DNA of 51,022 nt from Chara braunii (Eukaryota; Streptophyta; Charophyceae; Charales; Characeae): positions 74,459-125,480 of the forward strand of contig BFEA01001072.1 in assembly GCA_003427395.1 (NCBI GenBank), in the 5' to 3' direction. Positions 10,094 to 18,908 of this stretch are shown one piece after another (positions within the stretch are counted from its first letter, which is position 1; each line of letters begins with the position of its first letter). Under the pieces are notes generated by a model that was not told the DNA's origin, did no database searches, and was given only the letters and a program-made list of their open reading frames with translations. A program made the position numbers and the translations under genes.

Positions 10094-10441
10094 TCAGGTC
10101 TCCACAAGGTGTGTCCTAAACATTAGTGGTGTTCCTAAGCACCTCGAGTCCTCCTCGAATTTTCTCTCTACCTCCAACAAAGGCTCCCTCCAAGTCCTCG
10201 AGAATCTCACGCCACTTGTGTCCCTAATGTGGACCGAGAAGGTAGCTAGCGTGGTCCAGTTTCTTCTCTTCCACAAAGCTAGTCGTCGGACCTCCACTAG
10301 AAACTCCGTCTCGGCACGGACTACCCGGTCCTCCCCCAATTCCGGGTTAAGCTCCGCACCCCCTTCGACCCTAACCTCGCTTTCGTCCTCGTAGGTCTCT
10401 AACGCCCAACGAATCCTATTAGAGACGAACGTGGCTCTCAT
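10094..10441 (-). CDS. Pre-gag ORF J, unknown
   Basis: 115 codons, no recognisable domain. It begins MRATFVSNRIRWALETYEDE and contains RAETEFLVEVRRLALWKR and TLATFSVHIRDTSGVRF. This resembles the strand-like block in ORFs A-C (e.g. GAYVWVRARRLTW ... LEIRTTIFFDEERW), so it may be a diverged member of that family. Its ATG lies 4 nt after the stop of ORF I. Confidence 0.5.
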   Translation of the reverse strand: MRATFVSNRIRWALETYEDESEVRVEGGAELNPELGEDRVVRAETEFLVEVRRLALWKRRNWTTLATFSVHIRDTSGVRFSRTWREPLLEVERKFEEDSRCLGTPLMFRTHLVET

Positions 10442-10445
10442 CCCT

Positions 10446-10634
10446 TCACCGCGAGAGAAGATCTATCGTGACTTCGTTGAGGATAGCGACTGTGGTCGCC
10501 TCAAGTAGCTTGATCCTGGCTAAGGACCCTGGCCTAGCCCTCCTTTCTTCTTCCCAGCATAGAGCAAGGATCCGGTGAACTTCTTCCCTCACTATTTCCA
10601 ACCCTACTAGCTCCTCAAGGTCTGGCTCGGTCAT
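10446..10634 (-). CDS. Pre-gag ORF I, small unknown
   Basis: 62 codons, no known domain; acidic start (TEPDLEELVGLEIVREEV) and a helix-prone body. It begins inside the last 20 bp of ORF H and ends 4 nt before ORF J. It could be an independent small ORF or a frameshifted continuation of H. Confidence 0.4.
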   Translation of the reverse strand: MTEPDLEELVGLEIVREEVHRILALCWEEERRARPGSLARIKLLEATTVAILNEVTIDLLSR

Positions 10635-10845
10635 CCCTTAACTTTCGTCGACGACACGCAATCGCTACCCGAATCAAATCAGAGGGGTCCAGCCCCGCTA
10701 GCTCTCCCTCGCAGATCTCACCTAGGTACCTCCACGATATCTTAGATTCCCTCGCGTGGCGACCCCATCCTTCAAATGCGTAACTCAGGTCCTCCAGAGT
10801 CGCCCAATCGTCTCTATAGGGATCTCGAAAACACCAAGTTAACAA
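10615..10845 (-). CDS. Pre-gag ORF H, paralogue of the C-terminal half of ORF K
   Basis: 76 codons. WCFRDPYRDDWATLEDL is followed by CEGELAGLDPSDLIRVAIAC and KLRDD, paralleling ORF K's RCWESREDTDFEWWARV ... CAQEGIRGLSDLQIANLALA ... KTLRDSW. The family is unknown. It overlaps ORF I by 20 bp. Confidence 0.5.
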   Translation of the reverse strand: MLTWCFRDPYRDDWATLEDLSYAFEGWGRHARESKISWRYLGEICEGELAGLDPSDLIRVAIACRRRKLRDDRARP

Positions 10846-10939
10846 GGTGTGTAGGTCTGATCCCGTGAACCTGAACTGGCTTAGGATGGAGACCCTCCGT
10901 CCTACCGCCTTCTTAACAGCCTCGGAGGGGTAAACCCGC

Positions 10940-11125
10940 TTAAATATGAAACAGGGGGACCTCCACCGGCTCGCTGGAGATGAACCGCAGTATTTCTTCC
11001 CAACCTCCGTAGGTCAATATATATTCCTCGTTGCACCCTTCGTGAGGGCTCAACTCCTCTACTAATTCCCCTAGCCGGCCTCTCACGGCTTGAGCGTCCC
11101 AGAGAGGGTCCTGTCCAAGGCGCAA
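10940..11125 (-). CDS. Pre-gag ORF G, small unknown
   Basis: 61 codons, containing LVEELSPHEGCNEEYILTYG and an acidic, hydrophobic C-terminus. No family is recognised. It lies 42 nt after ORF F and about 94 nt before ORF H on the same strand. Its own reality is uncertain; the main support is membership in the chain. Confidence 0.35.
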   Translation of the reverse strand: MRLGQDPLWDAQAVRGRLGELVEELSPHEGCNEEYILTYGGWEEILRFISSEPVEVPLFHI

Positions 11126-11167
11126 GCTACGCGCTATTTCAACAAAACCCTCCTTCGAAAGGAATAT

Positions 11168-11374
11168 TCAGGCTTCCTTAACTACGACCTCCCGTTGGCG
11201 ACTCACCGCAAATCGTATGAAAGCCTTACCACGCCGGATCTCCCCCTCCTCTCGCAGGAGAGTCCTTGTCGGTTCAGTCAATCGGGCCTTAGGCAGAGTG
11301 ACACGGATAGCCTCCCCGGTATCCTCTACGGGCTCTATAGTCGCCCAGAGAGTTATCGGAATCCTCCTTATCAT
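11168..11374 (-). CDS. Pre-gag ORF F, small unknown, start overlaps stop of ORF A
   Basis: 68 codons; ITLWATIEPVEDTGEAIRVT and RGKAFIRFAVSR suggest beta structure. Its ATG shares four bases (ATGA) with the TGA of ORF A, the geometry used in termination-reinitiation. The family is unknown. Confidence 0.4.
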   Translation of the reverse strand: MIRRIPITLWATIEPVEDTGEAIRVTLPKARLTEPTRTLLREEGEIRRGKAFIRFAVSRQREVVVKEA

Positions 11375-12096
11375 TGGCCCTCGAAACCCCTCCGGTTAGC
11401 CACCTGCTCTTCTCCGAAGAGTCGAGCGTATGGAACGTCCGCGATGAGGGATCGGAGCCCCTCAAACTCCCTCAATCTTCCGAATATGGCGGATAGCTCA
11501 CTCCTTGGGGGGATTCCCGCGTCCACGCACCAAGTATAAAGCCAAAACGACCCTCTAGCCCGCACCCCGGATTCGCGAGCTGCTCTTAGCATTGTTACTA
11601 CCTTCTCCTCCGGGTCCCTTAGAAACGAACTGGCCACGAACTGGGGCAGGTTAGCATGAAGGACCCCGGAAGCGCGAGGGACCTCTCCAGGCTCGGCGAA
11701 GAAAACTAGTGACCATGACTCGAAAGTCCCTTCCTCGTAGTCAGTTAACACCAGGTTGTTCGCCAACAGCCTTGCGGACTCTCGGTATTCAAAGTGCGTA
11801 AGCTGCCCGGTCACCAAACCTCTCCAAACTTCGGTCCACCTCTCTTCGTCGAAGAAAATGGTTGTCCGGATCTCTAGGAAGCGACCGAGGTCTGGTGGTC
11901 CTTTTTCCACACCCTCCTTCCAAGTGAGTCTTCGCGCTCGGACCCACACGTAGGCCCCTTCTCTGATTAATCCCCCCTTCTCAACGCTCATCCAATAAGG
12001 AGTCACTTGAGGGTCTCCCGGAATCAAAACCTTCCTGGGGTCACCGGCCTCTATCGATTCCACCACCCCGTCTTCACTGAGAACGAACTTCACCAT
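11371..12096 (-). CDS. Pre-gag ORF A, 241-aa unknown, triplet family member 1
   Basis: The best preserved of three tandem paralogues (A, B, C). Order of shared blocks: MVKFVLSEDG start; GAYVWVRARRLTW; GRFLEIRTTIFFDEERWTEV; PRASGVLHANLPQFVASSF; EEKVVTMLRAARESG; and the signature FWLYTWCVDAGIPPRSEL followed by IFGRLREFE. The signature is shared with B (LWILYTHCIDQGIPPRRKL) and partly with C (HWYYTYCVD). No membrane segment or known motif was found. The family is unknown to me; the regular block order suggests a folded domain. Confidence 0.6.
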   Translation of the reverse strand: MVKFVLSEDGVVESIEAGDPRKVLIPGDPQVTPYWMSVEKGGLIREGAYVWVRARRLTWKEGVEKGPPDLGRFLEIRTTIFFDEERWTEVWRGLVTGQLTHFEYRESARLLANNLVLTDYEEGTFESWSLVFFAEPGEVPRASGVLHANLPQFVASSFLRDPEEKVVTMLRAARESGVRARGSFWLYTWCVDAGIPPRSELSAIFGRLREFEGLRSLIADVPYARLFGEEQVANRRGFEGQ

Positions 12097-12175
12097 TGGC
12101 TTTCGTTGCCCTTAAAACCCACCTGTGATAATCTCCCGGAGATTGTGTGTAGGTCTTCTCTAGAGAACCCAGTCT

Positions 12176-12760
12176 TCAGAAAATACCCCTGAGTTTCCTG
12201 CGCGGCGGGATACCTTGATCGATGCAGTGCGTATAGAGTATCCACAGGACCCAGAAGGTAAGACCCAAACTCCTACCCCTTTCTAGAAGACACACTATCT
12301 TTCCCTCGTTTGTCCTAGGGAACAGGTGAGACGGCACCCTCAGAGTTAAGGGGTAACTCGACCTTGGAAGCTCTCCCTTCTCCGCGAACCTCTCATTTTC
12401 AACGGGTACGAATGCAAATCGCTCTTTAACCCTACTTATCCATTCTCCTCTTACTTCTCTTGCTTCTTGCAACAATTTTTCCAGCCCACCCCCTTGTCCC
12501 AGAACTAGGGGTACAATAAGCTTCGCCCAGGCTTCCGATGCTACGAAAATAGCCGCGGTCACTTCAAGGCTCCGTCCAACACCTTGGCCCTCTACTTCTT
12601 TGGACTCCACCCACACAAATTCCCCACTGACCGTGGACCGGCCCTCTTCTACCCTTTCCCAATCAGGGGCTTCCTCGTTGCTAGGGATCAGCCTAAGGGC
12701 CTCACGGTCTTCTAATGGGGACTCTAAGAAGCATCCCCGCTTTTTATCGCGGAACACCAT
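12176..12760 (-). CDS. Pre-gag ORF B, triplet family member 2
   Basis: 194 codons. Shared blocks: MVFRDKKRG start; GEFVWVESKEVE; GRSLEVTAAIFVASEAWAKL; LPRSSYPLTLRVPSHLF; GKIVCLLERGRSLG; and LYTHCIDQGIPPRRKLRGIF at the C-terminus, where it ends shorter than ORF A. Its ATG is 4 nt after the stop of ORF C. The 79 bp between B and A hold no other ORF. Confidence 0.6.
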   Translation of the reverse strand: MVFRDKKRGCFLESPLEDREALRLIPSNEEAPDWERVEEGRSTVSGEFVWVESKEVEGQGVGRSLEVTAAIFVASEAWAKLIVPLVLGQGGGLEKLLQEAREVRGEWISRVKERFAFVPVENERFAEKGELPRSSYPLTLRVPSHLFPRTNEGKIVCLLERGRSLGLTFWVLWILYTHCIDQGIPPRRKLRGIF

Positions 12761-12764
12761 TCAT

Positions 12765-13508
12765 CTAGAAGACCCTTTGTGGCACCCCGAAGACCCTTTG
12801 GTTGCCGTAGTCTCTTCCTCCCTCGTGGTCCCGGGTGGACTCACTAAAGATTCCGACACGAATCCTACAAGCCTTGATCCCGTACGACACCGGGTTATCC
12901 ACGCAATAGGTGTAGTACCAATGGAGTGACCTAACGGAGTGCTGCCACCTCTTTTCCTGCACTATGGACCGCACGAGCCTGTCGTACTGCTCCTCCTTCC
13001 CGCTCACCCTTCGAAAAACAAATGACGGGAATATGGCCCTAACGCACCCTGAGGCGCAGGGGTACTCTTCGTCTCGTGCGCAGGTCACCCTCAACTCGAC
13101 GGGTGGGCTATGCCTAAGGGACTCAGCCTCAAAGATCTGCCTCAAAATTGGACCTGCCCGTGTCTCCCAATGATCCGCACGGTACCACCATAGGACCAAA
13201 TGTATGACGTATTCGACCCAGGCTTCCTTACTTAAGCAGACAGTTCCTTCCGCACGGATCACCGTTCGCCTGGGTCTCTTCCCGTTCTGGGGCCTGTTCC
13301 GGGACCACCTGTCCCCCTCCCAAGTTCCTACCATGAAACGAGCCCAAAGAAAAACCCCTCGTTCTAGCTCTAACCCTCTCTCGCGACCAGTTAGATACCT
13401 CTCTGTGCGGTGGTCTAAGGGGACGCTGAAGCACTCTCGGTCTTTGCTTAAATCCGCCTTCTCTATCCGAACCCCTTCTTCCTCAGTACCCTCTACGATC
13501 CTAACCAT
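12765..13508 (-). CDS. Pre-gag ORF C, triplet family member 3
   Basis: 247 codons. Shared blocks: MVRIVEGTEE start; GVFLWARFMVGTW; RTVIRAEGTVCLSKEAWVEY; YPCASGCVRAIFPSFVF; and HWYYTYCVDN, after which the GIPPR part is replaced by YGIKACRIRVGIF, perhaps through local frameshifts. Its ATG overlaps the stop of ORF D as ATGGTTAG. The family is unknown. Confidence 0.6.
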   Translation of the reverse strand: MVRIVEGTEEEGVRIEKADLSKDRECFSVPLDHRTERYLTGRERGLELERGVFLWARFMVGTWEGDRWSRNRPQNGKRPRRTVIRAEGTVCLSKEAWVEYVIHLVLWWYRADHWETRAGPILRQIFEAESLRHSPPVELRVTCARDEEYPCASGCVRAIFPSFVFRRVSGKEEQYDRLVRSIVQEKRWQHSVRSLHWYYTYCVDNPVSYGIKACRIRVGIFSESTRDHEGGRDYGNQRVFGVPQRVF

Positions 13509-13917
13509 CCCCTAGGACTATCTCCTCTATGATTTGAATTAGCGCTCTCCACTCGTCCGTCCCGTCCAGGAAGGCGTCCGGAATAGTGGGGACCGGCCTA
13601 CCCCCTTGCGGATACGCCCTACACCCCAACGAGTAGAAATAGTTAATTCCGTAAGCCCCTAGCAGCTGCCTCTCAAGCTGAGCGTGACCGATCACCTCCT
13701 CCCAACTATCCAAATACCCTGCCGCCCTATCGACCCCTTCTTCCACGTACAAGGCTATGTCGAAGTGTCCGGTCCACCAGTAGAAGGTATAACACCACAC
13801 ATCTACTCTGCCTATATCACTTACACTAATCCCCGCGGGTTCAAACTCCAAAGGCCTCAAACTCATGGATCCGTCGCTCTCACCATACGCTTCATTATCC
13901 CCACTAGCACTTTCCAT
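13501..13917 (-). CDS. Pre-gag ORF D, 138-aa unknown, paralogue of ORF E
   Basis: Shares with ORF E the blocks VDVWCYTFYWWTGHFDIALY, YVEEG, NYFYSLGCRAYPQGGRPVP, IPDAFLDGTDEWRALI and a hydrophobic end. It is aromatic-rich and has no known domain. The stop overlaps the start of ORF C by eight bases. The extra N-terminal 30 residues (SASGDNEAYGESDGSM) are acidic and overlap ORF E's C-terminal codons. Confidence 0.55.
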   Translation of the reverse strand: MESASGDNEAYGESDGSMSLRPLEFEPAGISVSDIGRVDVWCYTFYWWTGHFDIALYVEEGVDRAAGYLDSWEEVIGHAQLERQLLGAYGINYFYSLGCRAYPQGGRPVPTIPDAFLDGTDEWRALIQIIEEIVLGDG

Positions 13918-14189
13918 CCATCTGATCCATCAAGATAAGCGTTCGGAATCACCGGCGCTAGGCGACCACCTCTCGGGTAGGTTCGATATCCTAGAGAATA
14001 GAAATATTTGTACCCGTAATCCCTCAGTTTCCCCCGCGAACAGCGGGAGTCGCCTATCGCTTTTTCCCAGCCACGAAGGAAGTCCTCTCCCTGATCTTGT
14101 CCCTCCTCCACATAGACACCTACATCAGAGTCCCCCGTCCATAGCTTAAAGGAGTAACACCACACGTCAACACTTCTGTGAGTACACAC
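13863..14189 (-). CDS. Pre-gag ORF E, 108-aa unknown, paralogue of ORF D
   Basis: First long ORF after the element's leader. It contains VDVWCYSFKLWTGDSDVGVY, YVEEGQDQGEDFLRGWEKAI, KYFYSLGYRTYPRGGRLAP and IPNAYLDGSDGWKVL, colinear with ORF D. The last 55 bp overlap ORF D in a different frame. The family is unknown. Confidence 0.55.
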   Translation of the reverse strand: MCTHRSVDVWCYSFKLWTGDSDVGVYVEEGQDQGEDFLRGWEKAIGDSRCSRGKLRDYGYKYFYSLGYRTYPRGGRLAPVIPNAYLDGSDGWKVLVGIMKRMVRATDP

Positions 14190-15808
14190 GCTAATCCATT
14201 ATGGAACAGCTTCTAGGCTCATACAGTATAATCAAAGGAAAATCCCCTAAGTTCCTACTTCGTTTTGGCCACTCGAGAGACCACCTTTATCCCGCGAGGA
14301 AGAGAAGCCTCTGAACTCAGAAGGATCAAATGGACCAGAGAAGGAACGCCGTCTCACTCGGCTACCTTCCTGTCCTCCCCCGCTGAGAGACTCCTCCCCA
14401 CCCCTGGCCTAGAGACTAGCCGCGGACACAGGTTATCCCCGAGGAAGGGTGGCAACCCCCTCCCCGGAGTCGGACCGAAGTCACACACCCGCGCCCTATG
14501 TCCCCCACTGAACCGACCTCTAGTCCTAATTAGCCTATCCGGTACCACGCCTTTACTCGGCCCACCTCAAGCGTGGAATTACGCGGATCCCAGGACAAGA
14601 TCCAACTATGTATCGGAAATCGCTAGCCTATCTATTCCCTCCCCATTCTTCTCATCGTGAACTCTTCGCACTTCGTTCCCTTCTTCCTTTTCCGCCTCCC
14701 GCTGCCTCTTTTCTCTCTTAGAATGACTGGAAGATCGGGAAATTTTGAAAAAAAAAGGGTGGGAAGAGCGGAGCTTTAAGAATAGGCTCTCAGGCGGGGG
14801 TTGATAAGTATACGTACCTTGGGTCTTCAATACTCGTTATCGTAGTCCCAATAGTCCCCCAGTTCCGAGTCCGAGAAGTCGGCTAGACACCGGTCCACCC
14901 AGGAGTCGGCCTCCGATCCCTCGTCCAAGGTCCCCCAAGTATCCCCCTCTTCTCGAATGCCCTCGCTATGACAGTTAGGTGTCACTTTTCCTCCCCCTCG
15001 CTCCGATACCCTTAGCACCACTCTCTCCTCCCCCGAGCCCCGAACCGGTCCTGATTGAGAGTCCCGCTCCCTCGTGGTAGTAGCAATCGTCGTCGGCCCC
15101 CGTGGATCGAGAATCGAAGCCCCAACCCCTCTCTAGACACACTTTCTCTTGCGGACTTTGCCCCCGGGTAGGTGCCCTCCACAACCCGTGCGGATCAAGA
15201 ACACTAGTTGACCCCTTTGGATCCCAAATGGACAGCGTTACCGGCCCCTCTCGGACCCCTCTCCCCGCTCCCTCTCTTTCTCTCTCCCTCTCTCCCCCTT
15301 GAGCAGACCCCCGTATACTATTTCCCCGGACTGTTCTTCTCCCTCCCCTTTCGTTGTTCTTCACCCTCATTCAGACCCCTCAGGCAAACTGTGCACCCCC
15401 TTATTTTTTTGAGTTTTTAGAAATAAACAAGCGCAAAAACCAAGCACACGAAAAGGAACTGACCTGTTTATACCCTTCGAAGGCCGGAAGTGGGAGCTGA
15501 GATCGCAAGCGGGCCGGAGCGGACCTGCAAAAAGAACCAAGGAGACAAGCCCCAACACCCGAAAACCCCTCGCCCCCGACAAAACCCAACAACAAGCCCC
15601 TCCCCAGTAAACCCCTCGCTAACGTTGACTTAGAAGAAACTCTATCACCGTGAAGAAACCGTTGAAGACTATCTTGAAGACACGTGCCGAAGAACTTTGA
15701 CGCCAAAATTCTGAAGAATGCCTAAAACTCCCTTCACCACTGCTTGTCACGCTGGTCCTCCCTTACCCCGTAGTTGCTGAGCCAACCGCGGTCGAGGGAG
15801 AATGTTCA
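14190..15808 (-). other. Leader between PBS and first pre-gag ORF
   Basis: No ORF here resembles the pre-gag families or any known domain. The minus strand holds short open pieces of low complexity (purine-rich stretches at 14680-14760 and 15270-15300). It is best read as the untranslated leader of the retrotransposon, long for a gypsy element. Confidence 0.45.
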
Positions 15809-15826
15809 TCCCCGACAACGGCGCCA
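15809..15826 (-). other. Primer-binding site of the gypsy element
   Basis: The minus strand reads TGGCGCCGTTGTCGGGGA, three bases after a CA-ending sequence (GCCGACA, GAG spacer). TGGCGCCGTTG-type sites are frequent PBSs of plant gypsy elements and pair with a tRNA 3' end. This fixes the 5' LTR boundary at 15830 on the minus strand. Confidence 0.8.
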
Positions 15827-15829
15827 CTC

Positions 15830-16461
15830 TGTCGGCTATCTGCTTTCTCCCAACCTTTACTGGTTGCCGTAGGGTCGGCGGCCGGTAGTTCCGAGAGCCC
15901 TTTACTTTTGGGCAGCGCCTTCCCTTTGCGGCCCCCTGACCCCTACTCGCTCTAGGTGTCTTCTGGACTTTCGGTCGGTCTCAAAGGAACTTCTTTTCGA
16001 TCTACTTTCACTAAAAGCAACTTTTTTTTATTATTATTTTTTTTAATAGACACCAAGAGAATGATCGCACCGCGATTCACGAAAGAAAGAGACCTTGGAC
16101 CGCAAGCAGCCTTTTCAAACAGAACTTCGACCTACCCCAGAAGGGGGCCCCAAACGAGAGACTGACTCTTCAAGCAGAATTGCAATTTTCGAAATTGGAG
16201 ATTCAAACTGAAAACGCCCTTTCCGAACATAACAGCAATTTGCGGAAGAAGGATGCTCAAACTAGAAAACAGCTTTTCCGAGAAGGAACAGAAAGGAGTA
16301 AAAAGGAACAGATGAGACTTCGATCCTTACTTCAGACGGTCATTGGGGAAATGAACAGGCCCGGAGGAATCCGGGGAGGGATGGTTAACGTATGCATATA
16401 TTTTCAGGTCCCTATTCCCCTCTATGGAGTCTCAGCAAACTCCTTAATCTTGCCGTTGTGA
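15830..16461 (-). repeat. Candidate 5' LTR remnant (U5 side) and flank
   Basis: By position next to the PBS, sequence from 15830 rightward should be the 5' LTR read on the minus strand. Its partner start (TGTACCATAG, beside the polypurine tract) does not reappear before the satellite, so the LTR is truncated, diverged or interrupted. The stretch contains an A/T tract (16021-16045). On the plus strand a 93-codon open frame (16180-16461), rich in Lys, Glu and Arg with coiled-coil character (SKLEIQTENALSEHNSNLRK), is of unknown meaning. Confidence 0.45.
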
Positions 16462-18595
16462 AGGCACATGAGGTTACTACATCAGTTTCAACCAACTCAG
16501 GTTACTGTGCCAATTTCAGATTTCCTTTAGATTTCCTTTGTGTCCATACAAGAGGTTGTGTGAAACCGCCTTCAGGAGGTTCAGTCACTTCAGGTTACTA
16601 CACCAATTTCAGATTGCCTTTGTGTCCATACATGAGGTTGTCTGAACGACCTTCAGGCGGTTCAATCACTTCAGGTTAGTACACAAATTTCAGATTGCCT
16701 TTAGATTGCCTTTGTGTCCATACAAGAGGTTGTCTTAAACCGCCTTCAGGCGGTTCAGTCACTTCAGGTTACTACACTAATTTCAGATTGCTTTTGTGTC
16801 CATACATGAGGTTGTCTAAGACCGCCTTCAGGCGGTTCAATCACTTCAGGTTACTACACCAATTTCAAATTGTCTTTGTGTCCATACATGAGGTTGTCTG
16901 AACTACCTTCAGGCGGTTCAGTCACTTCAGGTTACTACAACAGTTTCAGATTGCCTTTGTGTCCATATATAAGGTTGTGTGAACCGCCTTCAAGCGGTTC
17001 AGACACTTCAGGTTACTACACCAATTTCAGATTACCTTTGTGTCCATACATAAGGTTGTCTGAACCACTTTCAGGCTGTTCAGACACTTCAAGTTAGTAC
17101 ACAAATTTCAAATTGCCTTTGTGTCCATACATGAGGTTGTCTGAACTACCTTCAGGCGGTTCAGTCACTTCAGGTTACTACAACAGTTTCAGATCGCCTT
17201 TGGGTTCGGACATGAGGTTGTCTGAACCGCATTCAGGCGGTTCAGTCACTTCAGGTTACTACAGCAGTTTCAGATTGCCTTTGTGTCCATATATAAGGTT
17301 GTCTGAACCGCCTTCAAGCGGTTCAGACACTTCAGGTTACTACACCAATTTCAGATTGCCTTTGTGTCCATACATAAGGTTGTCTGAACCGCTTTCAGGC
17401 GGTTCAACCACTTCAGGTTACTTCAACAGTTTCAGATTGCCTTTGCGTCCATACATGAGGTTGTCTGAAGACTCTGAACCGCTTTTCATGCGGTTCAATC
17501 ACTTCAGGACGGGACGGAAGCACTTCGTTTTTCTTGCGGATCGAGTACACCGATTTCAGATTGCCTTAAGATTACCTTTGTCCATGCATGAGGTTGTTTG
17601 AACTACCTGCAAGCGGTTCAGTCACTTCAGGTTACTACAACAGTTTCAGATTACGTTTGGGTCCGTCCATGAGGTTGTCAGAACCACATTCAGGCACTTC
17701 AGGTTACTACAGCAGTTTCAGATTGCCTTTGTGTCCATACATAAGGTTGTCTGAACCGCCTTCAGGCGGTTCAGACACTTCAGGTTACTACACTAATTTC
17801 AGATTGCCTTTGTGTCCATACATAAGGTTGTATGAACCGCTTTCAGGCGGTTCAGCCACTTCAGGTTACTTCAACAGTTTCAGATTCTCTTTGCGTCCAT
17901 ACATGAGGTTGTCTGAACCGCTTTTCAGGCGGTTGAATCACTTCAGGTTACTACACCAATTTCATATTGCCTTTATATTGCCTTTGTCCATACATGAGGT
18001 TGTCTGAACTACCTTCAGACAGTTCAGTCACTTCAGGTTACTACAACAGTTTCAGATTGCCTTTGGGTCCGTACATGAGGTTATCTGAACCGCATTCAGG
18101 TGGTTCAGTCACTTCAGGTTACTTCAACAGTTTCAGATTGCCTTTGTGTCCATACATAAGGTTGTCTGAACCGCATTCAGGCGGTTCAATCACTTCAGGT
18201 TACTACACCAATTTCAGATTGCCTTTAGATTGCCTTTGTGTCCATACATAAGGTTGTCTGAACCGCTTTCAGGCGGTTCAACCACTTCAGGTTACTTGAA
18301 CAGTTTCAGATTGCCTTTGCATCCATACATTTGGTTGTCTGAACCACATTCAGGCGGTTCAATGACTTCAGGTTACTACACCAATTTCATATTGCCTTTA
18401 GATTGCCTTTAGATTGCCTTTGTCCATACATGAGGTTGTCTAAACTACCTTCAGGCGGTTCAGTCACTTCAGGTTACTACAACAGTTTCAGATTGTTTTT
18501 TGGTCCGTACACGAGGTTGCCTGAACCGCCCTTCAGGCGGTTCAGTTACTTCAGGTTAGCACACAAATTTCAGATTGCCTTTGTGTCCATACATG
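16462..18595 (+). repeat. Satellite array of about 81-bp units with a hairpin in each unit
   Basis: About 25 tandem units. A unit contains TTCAGGTTACTACACCAATT, TCAGATTGCCTTTGTGTCCA, TACATGAGGTTGTCTGAAC and the inverted repeat GAACCGCCTTCAGGCGGTTC. The latter has 8-bp arms, extending to 10 bp with the flanking CT/AG, around a TTCA loop. Neighbouring units are usually 79-82 bp apart; some are about 95 bp because 'AGATTGCCTTT' is repeated. Since 81 is a multiple of 3, one plus-strand frame stays open over long runs (LPLCPYIRLSEPPSGGS...TSGYY), with breaks at length variants. The array resumes for a few bases after 20263, showing that the next element was inserted into it. Confidence 0.93.
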
Positions 18596-18817
18596 CCACG
18601 TGGCACGCTCGGCCGCGGCCGCAAGATCCGAGTCCGCCGTCCGGATCCTAGGCCGCGGGTCCGCGTCCTAGACCGCATGGCCGAGTTTGCGCGCAGGTGG
18701 GCGTGCGCCCTCGAGATCCGAGCGCGCGCGCGGCCTGCGCACGTCGGCCGCTGTCGGCCTGTGAAAAAAAAAAATAAAAAAATTAAAATTTGGGGGGGGG
18801 ACGATTTTTGATATGTT

Positions 18818-18820
<3 letters not shown>

Positions 18821-18908
<88 letters not shown>

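Larger units (their letters stand above)
2275..15826 (-). mobile_element. Ty3/gypsy LTR retrotransposon, decayed, with a long pre-gag region
   Basis: The minus strand carries, in order, a PBS, a pre-gag ORF chain, gag, a CCHC knuckle, protease, reverse transcriptase, RNase H, integrase and a C-terminal tail. The RT-RNaseH-integrase order is that of Ty3/gypsy (Metaviridae). The internal region is about 13.5 kb, far longer than the usual 5-7 kb, and the excess lies between the PBS and gag. The coding frame is broken: in-frame stops at about 2817 (inside the GPY-type tail), 4485 (between RT and RNase H) and 7068 (after the zinc knuckle), and a small deletion near 4235. The copy is therefore probably not autonomous. 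No matching LTR pair is visible, so the boundaries are estimates. Confidence 0.95.

Noticed and set aside
16462-18595. CRISPR array (palindromic repeats at regular spacing)
   Set aside because: The sequence between the palindromes is itself repeated, not unique spacers, and the genome is eukaryotic.
16392-18651. Repeat protein encoded on the plus strand of the satellite
   Set aside because: The frame is open because the unit is about 27 codons, but length variants shift it repeatedly and there is no start or domain context.
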